Shown here in pieces: positions 24,430 to 38,034 of a stretch of DNA of 64,000 nt. The notes under the pieces were generated by a model. The model ran no database searches and was not told the origin of the DNA. It saw only the letters and a program-made list of their open reading frames with translations. This DNA is from Dermatophagoides farinae (taxonomy: Eukaryota > Arthropoda > Arachnida > Sarcoptiformes > Pyroglyphidae): positions 3,348,001-3,412,000 of the forward strand of contig NC_134678.1 of the NCBI RefSeq assembly GCF_024713945.1. The letters run 5' to 3'. Each line of letters begins with the position of its first letter. Within the stretch, counting starts at the first letter, position 1. The position numbers were made by a program, and so were the translations under genes.

Positions 24430-26564
24430 ATTTTGAATGTTTCAAATAAAACGACAACAACAACATAATACAAAAACGATTCCAATAATGAAGATGTCAT
24501 AAACACATTTATTGATTACATTTTTTTTATTGAAAATTATTCAAGATTTTATAAAGACCTAATGACAAAACGGCTAAACGAATTTTTCACTTGTGTATGA
24601 AATTGTATGAAAAAAAAATCCGATAATTCACTTGGCGAGAAAAAAATGTGAGACAAAACGTTTTAAACGTTTAGAATGAACTGGTTAGAAAAAAAATGGT
24701 CAAAATGAAAATTTTGAAAAAAAAATTGTCAAGAAAATGATTTAATCTCTAAACATTCGAACAAAAAAAAACAGGACGAGAAAACTATGCGATTATTTTT
24801 TTCTTTTCTTTGATTCGCGACCAACATCAAAAGAGAAAATCATTCAATCATTCGAATTGGTGAAAGCGGTTCAACAGGTGGTGGTGGTGGTGTTGGTGTT
24901 GACCATATCAAACGCGAAAATTAACTATTACCTATATGAGCACCAAAAAAAAGAATTGTTTTTATGAACATAGTTTTGACGCTTCTTTTGTTTATTGAGT
25001 TAAGAAAATCCCTTGATTATAATTTATATCATTTTTATTATTTTTTCTTTTTCCAAGCCCGATTGATCATTGAACACAGTGATGGATATAAATATATAAA
25101 TAGACTTCCTATTTTTTATCAAGATCAGATAAAATATTGAATTAGTATTAAACAATAATCAAATTCATTGTTTACTTTGCAAAAAAAAACAATGGTTTTT
25201 TGAAACACACAAGGGTAACAATGATGAAGCTTTAAGTGTTCAACTTTTGTATATGAACGAATGAATTATGAATAACTGTTATTCTTTTTTGTGTTCATTG
25301 ACAACAGCCCGATCATATCATATTGCTCTATCCCTCAAACACATACACACACATGTTCATCACGGTTCGTTGATGATTTCATGATGAAACAGTTACGGTG
25401 TTAGGTATCATCATTATCATCATCATCATCACAGGTAAATAATTATGACAAACATTCTATATCAAATGTGTATTGTCTTTTGATGATTAACCGAGTTGTT
25501 TATGCAACTATAACAGAATCAAGAAAAAGAAAAGATTTCAAAAAGTCATTAAATATATATAGATGTTGTAAAAAGTTTTTTTTTTAAAAATCTGTCACGA
25601 TGTTAATTGGACAATGAATGTCCACCATTCAATATAACTGAATGCCGGTTATTGACTTGAATTGAAAAATTTTCATTTTTTTTTTTTTTTTGGAAATTAA
25701 TTTGACTTACCAGACATAATTCGGGTAAACGTTGATTGTACATTTTGACTGACGATCAAAAATAGAATGAATTTTTTTTTTATTTCTTCAGGTCTTCTTG
25801 TTTTTCTTCCTTTTTGAAGAATCAACTTGAAATATTTTTTTTTTTTTGCAATGATTTCAAAAATAGTCATATTTATGTTAAGAAAATGCGAATCTAGTCA
25901 ATGGAAGGAAAAAAATCAAACCAAGGGAAAAAAATTCAGCATATTTTTTCCAACATAACAAATTTTAGCCACATTAACAGCAATAATAATAATAATAATA
26001 ATAATCATTGAACCGAATGAGAAAGGAATGAAATGAAGACGACAATCATTCTTCCATGATTTATTTCAAATTGAGATCGTTGTTGTCTTTTTCGACTAAA
26101 AAGGATAAAATGTTTGACCGAATAACCAACGAAACAATCTGGTGTATTTTTTTTTTTTTTTTTTAGTTTATCAGTGTGCGTATCAAACTTTAGTTCAAAA
26201 CACAGACACACACAAAACCGGATGTATGATTTTCACACATATGACGGGTAGCATTGGTTGGTTCGGCATAACAACACACACACACACATACCTTTGTGTT
26301 TCATGAATCTAATAATAGTAGCCAAACGATTATTTATTGTTTAACAATGAGACAAAAAAAAGTATAAAGTTTTCGAAATTATTTTCTCTTTTTTTTCTAG
26401 ACACGTTCCTCATTAAGGCGAAAAAAAATCAAGACTGAATCTAAATCAAACAAACAATCCACAAATAATACAATGTACAAATATGGTTTGAACGATAAAA
26501 GAAAATCATATGTAGATCCTATAGATTTTAAATAACATAATAATTATACAGATGAAAATAAAAT
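24430..26564. other. Intergenic DNA, no gene seen
   Basis: AT-rich with (CAT)n near 25.41 kb, (AAT)n at about 25.98 kb and CA repeats near 26.27 kb. It includes the promoter side of the chitin-binding gene and the 3' flank of the helicase gene, with a minus-strand AATAAA at 26333-26338. Confidence 0.6.
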
Positions 26565-28200
26565 CTAATAAAATGATTTTTTCGTCGTTGAATATTTTGA
26601 TGGATGACGATTCATTTGCCATTGTTTTTGATGTTTTCGGGATATTGATGATGATAATGATTTTTGTGGATGATTTTGTGTAGTTGAAATTCTGGACAAT
26701 TCTTCCGGTATTTTATTATTCGATTCACGTAAAATTTCAATTAGTTTCCGTGCCAACAATGAATTTAAACGATCACTGAAAAATGAATACGCAATACCTT
26801 TATTATCTTTTCGTCCTGTACGACCAATACGATGAACATATGTTTCAATATCACCGGGAAAATCATAATTAATAACAATATTAACATCATCAATATCAAG
26901 ACCTCGTGCGGCTACATTTGTTGCACATAATAGTTTAATTTGACCAAGTTTAAAACCTGTTATAATCATTATTGAGGTAATTAGAGATGAGAGAAATTCG
27001 ACAAATATAATTCATACCTTTTAAAGCCGATTCTCGTTGCCGCTGTGTCATATCTCCATGCAAAGCTGAAGATGGTATTCGTAATCGCTGATAAATATAT
27101 CTGGAAATTCGATCACAATCGATTTTTGTATTACAAAACAACAATGTTTTTTCATCCGGATGATGATGAAGAATTTTTTCCATCAATTCAAAACGTTGAC
27201 TCGAATTGCATACGACAACATTTTGTTGAATATTATGATTAGCAACTAATTTTGTACCACCAATCGAGATGAATGCATGTTCTGGTTTTAAATATTTATG
27301 TACGAATGATTTAACCTCATCTGGCCATGATGCTGAAAACATCATTGTTTGACGATGAAATCGATCAGGACATTGATCAATTAAATAGGATATCTGTGGC
27401 TCGAAACCCATATCCAACATACGATCAGCTTCATCAATGACCAGATAATTTATTTCGCTTAAATCAACATATCTAGCATCGATCAGATCTTTAAGTCGTC
27501 CAGGTGTTGAAACCAAAAATAGTGGATTATTATTCTCAAGATATTCTATTTGTTTTCGTCGATCATTTCCACCGTATAAACAAATGGATTTAAAGATTTT
27601 AAATTGTTTGATAACATCAAATATCTGTACGGCTAGTTCTCGTGTTGGAGCCAAAATCAATGCCTTAGGTTTTAATTGTTTTCCTAATCGTCTATCGGTC
27701 CAATAATCTCGATGAATTGGGTATAATTGAGTAAATGCTGGCAATAGATATGCCAATGTTTTTCCAGAACCAGTTTGAGCAATACCAATTAAATCAAGGC
27801 TGGAGAATAATATCGGTAAAGCCTGTGCTTGAATAGGTGTCGGTTTTGTGTAACCACTTTTGGTCATAATTTCCTGAAGTTTTATCGGCATATCTAATTC
27901 ACTGAATTCGAATATGTTTCGTCCATCTTTAACATTCTCAACAAATACTTGATGTTCTGATCGAAATTGTTTGATTGCTTCGTTCAACAATTCATTTGGT
28001 TCAATTAATGTTGATGTTTGATTGTATCGTATTCGAGGACAAAAAATGGGAAAATTTTTAGGCGATAAACAAATCGGTGACCAATATTTATTATGATGTA
28101 ATGCAATCGGACAAACATTAGTTTTATTCAATAGTTCAAGTAGACTTTTGTTTGTCCATGTCAATTGAACGGATTTTCGTAATAGTAAGCGATAATTCAT
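26565..28200 (-). CDS. DDX43: DEAD-box RNA helicase, DDX43-like
   Basis: Exons 28200-27018 and 26956-26565 join across a 61-nt intron inside motif-rich sequence (Lys, then G|GT giving Gly) to give 524 aa. All helicase motifs are present: Q motif PTPIQAQ, motif I AQTGSGKT, Ia PTRELA, Ib TPGR, II DEAD, V ARGLD and [10 protein letters not shown]. Motif III reads SAS instead of SAT. The blocks around [23 protein letters not shown] and the Asn-rich IV region resemble DDX43/DDX53 more than DDX5. The KH domain of vertebrate DDX43 is not visible; instead the first 60 residues are basic with no acidic cluster, which could be a mitochondrial presequence. It is divergent from the POT1-like gene. Confidence 0.85.
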
Positions 28201-28480
28201 TTTGTTTTTGAATTCAAATAAAATAATTTTATACTAATTTAATAATTGTAATGATGAAATAATAACAAATGATGATAATCAATTTCAATGAAGAAAACAC
28301 GAGGTTTCGAAAACTTTATGGAAAACAGAATTCGTCATTATTGAGAAATATTTACAGAATTGTTACTACTAAAAAAATTTCTTTCAAAACGTATTTTATA
28401 ACGTTTCGAATCCATTTTTTTGTTTTGTTTTGGATTTGTTTTTCAAATTCTTTCACAACTAATGATAATTTGGAAACATC
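28201..28480. promoter_or_regulatory. Shared divergent promoter, helicase / POT1-like gene
   Basis: 280 bp lie between the two outward-facing start codons, enough only for promoters and short 5' UTRs. A stop in the plus frame at 28466-28468 fixes the first possible Met of the POT1-like gene at 28481. Confidence 0.5.
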
Positions 28481-31365
28481 ATGAATGAAAATAGATCATT
28501 TTGTTCATCTCATGTTGGCATTATGAATGTCAGTGATTTGGAGAAAAATTGTCTATATTTGAATACAAATATTGAGTTCAATTATGAAGAAAATTCGAAA
28601 AAAGAACTGTTACCATCGGGCTGTAAATTCAAAAAAGTTCTACACTCGATTGCTTTACGATTATTACATATATTCGGTCCATACGATAATAATGGCTATA
28701 AAGAATTATTTTTGATTGCCGAATGTATATGTAAACCAGAGAATAATGTTTTGATTTGTATTAAAAATTTTGATCATCAAGACTTTCAATTTAATGTTAC
28801 ATTTGATCACATGAATCATGTATTTTCATTGAAAAATTTTCTCACACTTGATTGTCCATTCAATTTTTCATTTAAAGATTTAAGTAAGAATTTTTAATAA
28901 TAATTTAATTTAACTAATTCTTTTAATTTTTCACAGATGAAATAAATTGTCAAATTTCTTCAAAAAAATTATATAATATTGTCATCATTGTGTCAACGGA
29001 ATTTCATTCCAGTTTAATATTCCATGGAAATTATGGTGAGAACATAACCGATCTTGAAAGATTATCACAAAACATGATAGAACCTATGAATCTAACTGTT
29101 AAACATACTTCAATGATGATGGAATCACAACAATCAAAAACATCAATATATTTACCAAGCGATGATGATATGGAAACTCCGATGATGAATGGTAAAATTA
29201 TGGATATTTATGCTGATACTCAATCACTACAGGCTAATACTGTAATTGAATCACAATTGATGTCTGAAACAGAATTAGATGATGATTATATTGGCCATAA
29301 AAATGATACGGAGAAAAAAATCAAAACAATACTTGATGAAATTAGCAGTGATTTAAAGGAAAAATTCAATCTTTACCGTTTGTTACGAACAAATCTCAAT
29401 GATCATCTAATCCAAAATGAACCAATAGAATTGACATCATTATCTCAACTTCAATATCCAATCAATTCGGTTCAACAATATCGATTTGTAAATATTACTG
29501 GAATCATTAAACAACATAATCCGCAACACAATCTATTATGCATATGTGATGACACTATAGATAATTTTGAAATCAAAACTGATAACAAAGGAATTGATTA
29601 TTATAAATCATTATCATCGGCTCAGACTTCTGTCATTAATAATAATCCTAAAAATTATCCATTATTAAAAGCTGGAGATATCATCTGTATTCGCCAACTT
29701 TGTCTGAAAATGGATCGGAAAAATATCTGTGTTCATCCCGATCAAATCGTTATCATCGAAATGCATAAAGAAGACGATCGAATCACAACGAATGATAGTA
29801 GAAAAATCAGTATTGAAGAATTGAAACGTATCACTGAATTGTATTGTCATCATATTATCGAATTACTTAGCTGTAAAACTCGTAGTGCTAAAAATATGGA
29901 TGGAAATGAATATTTCTTAGCCAATTTAGTTGGATTAAGTGCGGCAAAATTTGCATCAAATATATCCGAAAAACCTTATACCAATATATTTCTTATGACT
30001 CCAACTAAAACTAACTATCCTACTTTAATCAATGAAAATCTATCATTTATAACTGAACAAATAGAAAATATGTCGTTTTATCAATATCGTTTTCATTACA
30101 ATGAATCTTATCTGCAAAACTTGAAAAACAATAATCAAATAATCTCTGTTTCATTATGGGGAATTCATAAGAAAATATCCGATACAGTATTTCCATTAGA
30201 TGTGGTTATACTTTATAATGTCCTTATCCGAAATGATCGTTCCCACAGTGGATTCTATTATTATTCTCTTAGTGATGGTTTTATGTTTGGCCGCAGATTT
30301 ATTCATGTTAAATCAAATACAATTCTTAGTGATTACCTTCAAAGACTATTCCTTTCGTTTAAGGAAAAAATCCCAATGAACATTGCCCCAGAAGAAGAAA
30401 ATAATTTGGCCATTCAAATAGAGACGAATTTAGATACGTCAATTCTATCGCGATTAGGTCCAAATGCCAAACAGTTCATTATGAGCATGAAAGACAGCAT
30501 GAAAATGATGGGAAAAAAAGAAGAATTGTGGAAATTAGCAAACATCAAAAAGAATATATTTTGTCATGTTAAAAATCATCGAACACTTTTTAAATCTCAG
30601 GTCAATGTTGATATAGCCAAAAAAATCGATAGTTTTGCTGATTTGATGCCATCATCAGATATGGATAGTGAACAACAAGAAGTGGCTAAAATATTTCGCA
30701 TATCGGCTCGTTTAATTGATTATCAATTTGAAGATAAACATGGAATCGAATTTTATAACATGGCACATTTACGACAAAGTCAAATAAAAATTGTTTGTAC
30801 ATCTCAATCATGTGATTTCACCGCTCCATTCATGTCATTTATTTTACAAAAAACTTATGATTGCATGGCTATATCAAAAGATTCATGTATCGATAATACA
30901 ACATTAATTTGTCAAAATTGTCGTGAACCATTGGCAGCATATCTTAGTATTGAATTTTATCTTGAAGATGAGTATGGAAATCATCTAACAGCAATAATGT
31001 CATCGCCTGAAATTGAAGAACTAATTCAATGTACAAATAAACAACTTATTTGTACCGATCCTCACAGTATGGATATAGTGAATGCATTGCATTATATATT
31101 CAAAACATTATGTCCCATTCGATCAACGACAACAGCAACAACAACAACAACAACAACAACAAGAGCAACGTATAATGATGATCGAAATAAGCTAATAAAT
31201 CCAAAATGTGATTGGATTCTTGAATCAAAAACCATAGAAGCCGATAATTTTAATTTTCAAAATTATCCTAATGTATATAATAGACAATTAATTGATTTGA
31301 ATAGCAATTTGAATGTGAATGAATTTCCCATCTTCTATATCCGTTCGATTATAATTTATGAATAA
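28481..31365 (+). CDS. POT1: POT1-like telomere single-strand-binding protein
   Basis: Exons 28481-28883 and 28937-31365 join in phase (A|AT gives Asn) for 943 aa. Residues about 307-430 resemble the first OB fold of POT1 (Telo_bind): VNITGIIKQHNP, then LKAGDIICIRQLCLKM at the position of the conserved GDIVRFHR strand. A second OB-like unit follows, with SLWGIHK and PLDVVILYNV. The C-terminal third has C-x4-C and, about 35 residues later, C-x2-C, as in the zinc-stapled OB3 of POT1. In shelterin, POT1 caps the 3' overhang and controls telomerase. The 300 residues before OB1 match nothing I know; the first exon could belong to a different product, but phase continuity favours one protein. A CAA/ACA repeat encodes a Thr tract near residue 870. 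AATAAA lies at 31446-31451. Confidence 0.6.
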
Positions 31366-34300
31366 TTTTTTTCATGATGATTAATACAACCCTATCATGT
31401 ATTTTTCTTTTTCAAAAAAATAATTATCATTACATTTTAGTTTTAAATAAAGAAATATTTGTTGAATAAATATTCTGGTAAGTTTTACATTATCTATTTT
31501 ATTTAGAATACCATTTCATATATAAAACGTATATTATATTCGTTGTTACATTCCTTTTTATTTTCAAAATACAAAAAAACAACCCATTTACAACAACTAG
31601 ATTTTTTTTATTCCTCTCTCCTACCATGATTATCAATGATTAGTTAGTCTTTACATTGTGCATTTTGTAGGTGTGTGTGTGTGTGTTGGATTGGATTCGG
31701 GTTAACCACCACCACTACTTTCCATATGAATATAAATGTGTCGAGCCAAGTAAAAAGTGGTCAAGTTCCATAAAATAACACACACACACAAATATTTGGG
31801 TGCGACATATATTAATTCAATAAAGGTAATAATAATAATAATATTGACGAAAAAAATACCGGACAGAAAAAATACAGTCTTTCATACTTACTAGACGGCG
31901 GTATTTCTTTTGTTGTTGCTGTTGTTGTTGTTGGAAATTTGGATCAAGGCGTGACCAGGTTTTTTCCTCTATTTTTATTCCAATCAAATCTCATTCATTA
32001 TCTTTTTTTTCTCCTGGATCAGAGCAAATTCTTTTGCTTTTTTTGAATGATTGTAGTTGGTTGGGTTAGGAATTTTTTTATTCAAAAGCTTTTTCTCCCC
32101 CGGGTCAAATACAATAGGAAGGAATATGAATATGAACATACACACACAATAGTAAAATTATCTCTTGTTAATTACACTGATGAAATCAAATCTAATTTCA
32201 GCCATAGAACCATAATTCGAATCCAAAATGAGAGAGACAATTGTGAAACGCTGTAAACAAAAAAACAAACAAACAAAAAAAGCTTAATTGATATTAGAAA
32301 TTTTGCAATTCCGCATGATTTTTATTATCATTATCGGAACATTCATTCGAAAATTTATATTTTTGACCAGTGTGGGTGTTGTGTTTATACAAATTATTAT
32401 TTGGTTTACGATTCACGGACAGGCAGGCAGACTTTCAATATGTATCGGCTTTTTTTTGTCAACAATATTATTCTGTTATACTCCTTATCTTTATAAAGTT
32501 TTTTTTTCGGGACAATTCTGATGATGATGATTCGATTAGCAAGATGACAAGTGATAATGACGAATCTCTGACTAAATTCATACTATACCAGAGGACCAGT
32601 GAAAAAAGGGAAACGCGCCCAAAAACTTTGAAAATATACTTTGCCTTTTTTATCCACAGATTAAACTTCGCTATCAACCAACAAAGAATAAAAAATAACA
32701 CCACACCTGTGTTATATGGTAATAAAATAATAATAATAATAATAAGAATTTAGAAATCAAACAATAACAACAACGATAATGATGAACAAATAAACAACAA
32801 GATTAGATAGAAGATTTCAATATTATTCATCATATCATTATCAAAGTCATCACTGTTTTTTTTGGAATTGATTCATTTGGATTAGTTTGATCTAATTATT
32901 ATTCACCGATTAGTTTGTTATTTAAATGTATAACATTGTTCATTATCAACACAAACATGTTTATAATCAACATTTTGATCATTGCATAATGATTATTCAT
33001 AATTCTATTCGAACGATAATCATTGGCAAAAAAATCTTGATATGAATCAACAACAACAATCATCATTTATTTGTTAACATGATATAATCATCTTTTTATA
33101 TTCATAATTTTTTTTTAATAATTGACAAATTTTTTTTTGTTTCATATATGACATGAAAATGACATTTGTATTAATGAATCATTTCCTGTCTTTTTTTTGT
33201 TTATCTATCTTTTTTTTGTTGATTTGATTTTTTCTTTCAATTTTTGATAATTTAGTTTGTCATCATAATTTTCACACACGAATAATTTGCACATAGATAT
33301 GGGCTGAGCGATTTTTATTTTGTTATTGTTGACAGTTGGCTTAGAAGATAACAGATTTTTTCGTTCAAAAAAAAACTGATGAATCGATTCTACCAATATA
33401 TTGTAATGTACAAACTATTATGCATAATAATCAATGTGGATTGCAGCTTTATATGTTGTCAAAAAAAATGTGAAACCTCACCGCCACCACCACCCATGAA
33501 ACCAAAAAAAAAAACCAAACTAATCGCGCCTCTCATTACCTATCCAGGTATTATTATGTGCAAATATATTATGACCAGAAGAAACAACACAGGAAAATCA
33601 ACGGCGATCACGACAAAAAATATAATGATGATGATCAACCAAATAATGGCAGCAGGTATTTGTATCACAATCCGGGGGTCTATTTTAGAACCAATTGAAA
33701 CACGAATATCGAAAATAGAAACCAAAGTCAAACAAGGGAAAAAATCAGTCCGTCCGCCTGTACAAAAAAAACAGTGGGTATGTAGTTTTCTTTCTGTTGT
33801 TTCAACCAATAATACCATTTTAACAATTACCAGATTAATAATAAAATGTGTTCACCATCATCACATATAATATATGTCACGCAACAGTCTTTTTCTAATT
33901 TCAAGCGGAGGGAAGGATTCTGGAAATGTTTTTCGGCGAATTCTCTGTACATTAACTTCCAACTTATGATCCAACAACCACACATTCTCTTGTCATATAA
34001 TTCGCTAGTCGATGCCACGCCAATTTTTTTTTCGCTTGGTAATATTAACAACCAAACGAACAAAATTCCAGCATTTTATTCATTTTTTTCCTATTCTGTT
34101 GTGGTGGGTGGCTAATAGCCATCATAACAAAACATTTCAACCAGAAATTATAGCCCGAAAAAAAACATATTTTATATTTCAGTTTGAATCTATCATCGAA
34201 CGTGATCGGGCCATTTTTCTCGGACTATTCAAATGGTACACACATTGTGTGATGGATAATTTTTAGTTTCGTATTTATAGTCTGACAATATGTATGAAAT

Positions 34301-34990
34301 TATATTCAAAAAAATGATAATGTTTTTTTTTAATAGAAACATTAAAATCACCATAACTATAACTGAATAACCATTGTCATAATAAAATTGTATTTTGAAC
34401 AAGATTATTGGTCAAAACAGAAATTATTGCCCCAATGACATGTTTTGCCTTGGTTACCACCAATGTTTCGAATGGGATTTATGTGTGAGAAAAAACATCC
34501 AAAATTGAACGGCCAATTCAAATGGTAACTAAATTACATCGGCATTTTTAATTTTATAATTTAATTATTTTTTTTTCTTTAGAAGTGAAAAAAATGAAAA
34601 ATTCCTTAAAAAATAACTTGGGCTGTTCGTAACAAAGCATCTTTTTTTCCGTATAACAAGCCACAGTGCACAATTGTGTTCAATTTTTATTTCTCTTGTC
34701 GGTGTGTGTGTTTGTTTGCATAAAAATAATCAGAAAATATTTTTTCTGTGCTTTGTTCGTTCGGCTCGAGTTACTTTGAAAAGGGAAATGAGCATCAAAT
34801 CAATTTTATGATAATTAATAGTTGGTCAATAAAATAATAATGAAATAATTATTGAAATTTTCTTTTTTAAATCAAGAATAAATTAATTTTATTGTAATAA
34901 ATTTTTTTTAAAAATATAATTTACAAAATGATAACAATGTCGTTTGGTGGTATGTATATTCAATATCAGAAATCCATGATCAATCGAATA
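31366..34990. other. Intergenic DNA with one GC-richer patch
   Basis: No gene is supported. Between 33.48 and 33.80 kb the base composition rises, and a minus-strand frame encodes a hydrophobic stretch; see findings. Elsewhere there are GT and CA runs near 31.67 and 31.78 kb and poly(A/T). A minus-strand AATAAA at 34888-34893 probably serves the SUMO-protease gene. Confidence 0.5.
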
Positions 34991-36888
34991 TTAAACAAGT
35001 AATTTTTGATGAATTATTTCATACATCATACATTTACGAAATGCAGGTATGTGTTTCTGTTTGGTAACGAAAAAAAAGAGAAGAAAATTGATTCATTTTT
35101 CAAAAAATTATCCTTGTTTTTTCCCAACAGAAAAAGAAAATAATAATTTCAAAACATACTTGTGTGAATGTCAATGAAGCACGACGGGAAATATATTCAG
35201 CATATTTACAGGCGAAAACACCACAATCATAATAATTTTGTTGTTTTGGTATATCAGGTATTTTATATATCAATTTCCATTCATTCATATCAAGTTCAAT
35301 GTTTTTCTTTTTTATACTTTCAGTTTGTAAAAAATTTGTCAATAAATCGATACAATAACGAAATTCATTTCCAAGAGAATCATAATATACGATAGATTGT
35401 CGTTCATTGTCCACCACCTGGCCATTTACATATCAAAATAATTTTTTATTATTATTAGTGAAAACATTTTATGTAAACAAATAATAATAATATTACCGCT
35501 AATCGCCAATGGCTTGAATGATGTATAGGAATAAGTAATAAGTCATAAGAGAAAAAATCCAATTTATTTGCCCAACGACCTGGACCGGAACCATTAGAAA
35601 GTCGAGTGAAAAAATACGTACTAAATGCATATACTGATGGATATTTTTTCCTATCATTCTGAGATCTTGATACGATGAGATTCAGATAAAATTCAATTAC
35701 CTTATTTAAAAAAAAGAAAAAAATTATTAATGTTGAAATTTTACTAAATTAAAAATGAACCGACACATACAGCATCATTAAGCCAATTACAACCATCCAG
35801 TGTCAATATATCTTTGGTATGAATATTAATTGAATATGCTGATACTAATAATTGATCGGGACTATTTAGAATTTCATCAATTTCATCTTCAATTTCTTCC
35901 GTTAATGGTACAACAACGGTAGTTTTTGTATCTTCAATTTGTTTTACACGATCCGATATTTCATGATCACGTTGTATATATGGTATAAATCTTTTAAATT
36001 TATAATAAAAATTATACGGTATGAATGGCTCGAACATTGATTTGATTCTGCTCGTTATTGTTTCACGATCATTTTTAAATATTTTTACATGATTTAATTT
36101 TTCATAGATTTGCATATCACTTATATTGGATTTATTACTATCAACAATCAGTTTATTATTATGAGAATTTGATTGTGACAGTGGTGATAACTGTGTCGAT
36201 GAAGTTGATTTATTGTAAACCAAACTGATTTTGTTCTCAACAGATGATTTAAAAACATTAGATTTTTCAGGTAATTTCCAATAATCTTGAATCATATTCA
36301 ATCTACTCGTATTGATGGATGTTGAATTTTTTCTCGAATCAATTTCGTCATGATGAACTGTTGGCAAAGTTGTTGCGAAACCTTTGGATTGTACCAGATT
36401 ATACAATGAAAAGGAATTCGTTAAGGCCGTTGTTTGACGATCATGATAATTATTCCTATTCGATGGTGAGGTTGGCTTTTGAAATAAAGTTGGTAATGAT
36501 TTAATAGCACTTTCATTCGTTTTAAAATTATTTCGTTGATCGAAAATTCGTCGATTCGGAACATTCATATGTTCCATTAACATTTTTTTGAATTTTTCAC
36601 GTTCATTATATTGAAATGAATTCATTTTGGAACGATTTTTATTTTTTATTATTCTATTACCATTAGATTTTAGTGTTGATGATCGTTCAGATTTTCCAAA
36701 ACGATTCATTAATGAAAATGATGATGCGGCGGCTGTAAATCGAGAGCCGCCTTTTTGATGATTATTCGGTGTATTGTGATTATTATTATTTACAGTTGAT
36801 GTTGCGAAGGAATAGCCTAATTAAGAATTTTGAATAACTTTTATTTAAAATTTTCGAAATAAGAAACAAATCAAATATTACCGGCCAT
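34991..36888 (-). CDS. Ulp1: SUMO-specific cysteine protease, SENP1/Ulp1 type
   Basis: Five coding exons: 36888-36882 (only 7 nt, ATGGCCG), 36816-35771, 35700-35497, 35417-35160 and 35056-34991. All phases close to give 526 aa. The C48 peptidase domain begins near residue 325 (LDGCNWLNDAVIEFYLN). It carries the catalytic His in HSSHWRLA, the Asp in YYDSLG and the nucleophile in YYDCGVFACKYA, and it ends with FRKCMMYEIIHQKLL, as human SENP1/SENP2 do. It would mature SUMO and remove it from substrates, mostly in the nucleus. The N-terminal 320 residues are basic, Ser/Asn-rich and variable, as usual for regulatory regions of SENPs. Introns are 65-103 nt. Confidence 0.9.
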
Positions 36889-38034
36889 GATAAATGTCGC
36901 CGTTGATGATGATCACAGAAATAATTTCAACCAATTAGATGGCATATAAATGACAACCGTAATTGATTATTTTAAACTTATTTTATTTGATAATAAAGAT
37001 TTAAACAAAAAAGAAATATTATCAAATAATGAATGATACAGAATTGAAGAACAAATAAAAAAAAGAATCCATAAACCCGCTCACACACACACACCGCCTC
37101 ATCACACGTACAAAGAAGCTGTTCATATAGTACGTTTGTTTTTTTAATAAAAAAATCGAACTAGTTTCACGAACATCCACAGAGTCTATAGTATACTAAG
37201 TTCAGCACATCAAGTGTTCCAAGGCAATCAAATCCATAATTATGATCTATGATTTAAATCTTTATTTTTCCTTATTTAGTGATTTTATTTATGTAATGAA
37301 AGCAAGAAAAAGACTGGTTTTTCCTAATAAACTGTTGTCATTCGACTAACAATTTTTAATCTTATTATCCAAGACAAAAGCGGATTTGTGAAACAAACAA
37401 AACTAGTCATAAGAGTCGACTGTTTTTCATTTCCATTTGTTGATCCAAATCTTTCACTAGGATTATGCAACGGACAGAATATTTGGTTTCATTTTCACCA
37501 ATTATGAAACATCTTATATCATCGAAACAAAAGTATGAAATTACATTAAATCGAATGCGATGTGCGCGTACAATTTCAATTTTTGTCTTGTGTGTATAGT
37601 GGCGGTATGTTATGTTTAGTCAGCCGCGATCCAATCATTGTGTGCATCGACTGGTCGGTTATCGTTCGGGCACTCTCCACATACTCACACAACCGATGTT
37701 CGATCATTCCATAAAACAAAATTTCTGTTCCAAAATAATATATGTGTGCACTGTTGTAATAATAATGGTATACGGTTTGCTCACGTTGTTTTTATTATTT
37801 TTATATTAGTTCATTTGCCTTTGTTTCGTCAGCGACTGTTCCATTTGGTTCGGCCAAACCGATGATGATGATGACTGCTATATGAAAGAATTTACAAAAA
37901 ACTATAGAAAATTGTCCATTGACTTTTGTTCATTTCTTTATTGTGTGTTAATCTACCTTTTTGTTCAATGTATCAATATTGTTTTTCGATCATTGATCGT
38001 TTATAAATCAATCAATCAAAAAAAACCTAGTGAC
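36889..38034. other. Intergenic gap upstream of two divergent genes
   Basis: It lies between the start of the SUMO protease (-) and the start of the PH protein (+), so it should hold both promoters. Composition is somewhat less AT-biased at 37.55-37.70 kb. No coding exon is supported. Confidence 0.5.

Noticed and set aside
33379-33870. 163-codon plus-strand frame near 33.5 kb
   Set aside because: No domain, no signal or consistent codon use; the only hint of coding in this patch is on the opposite strand, reported as a low-interest finding.
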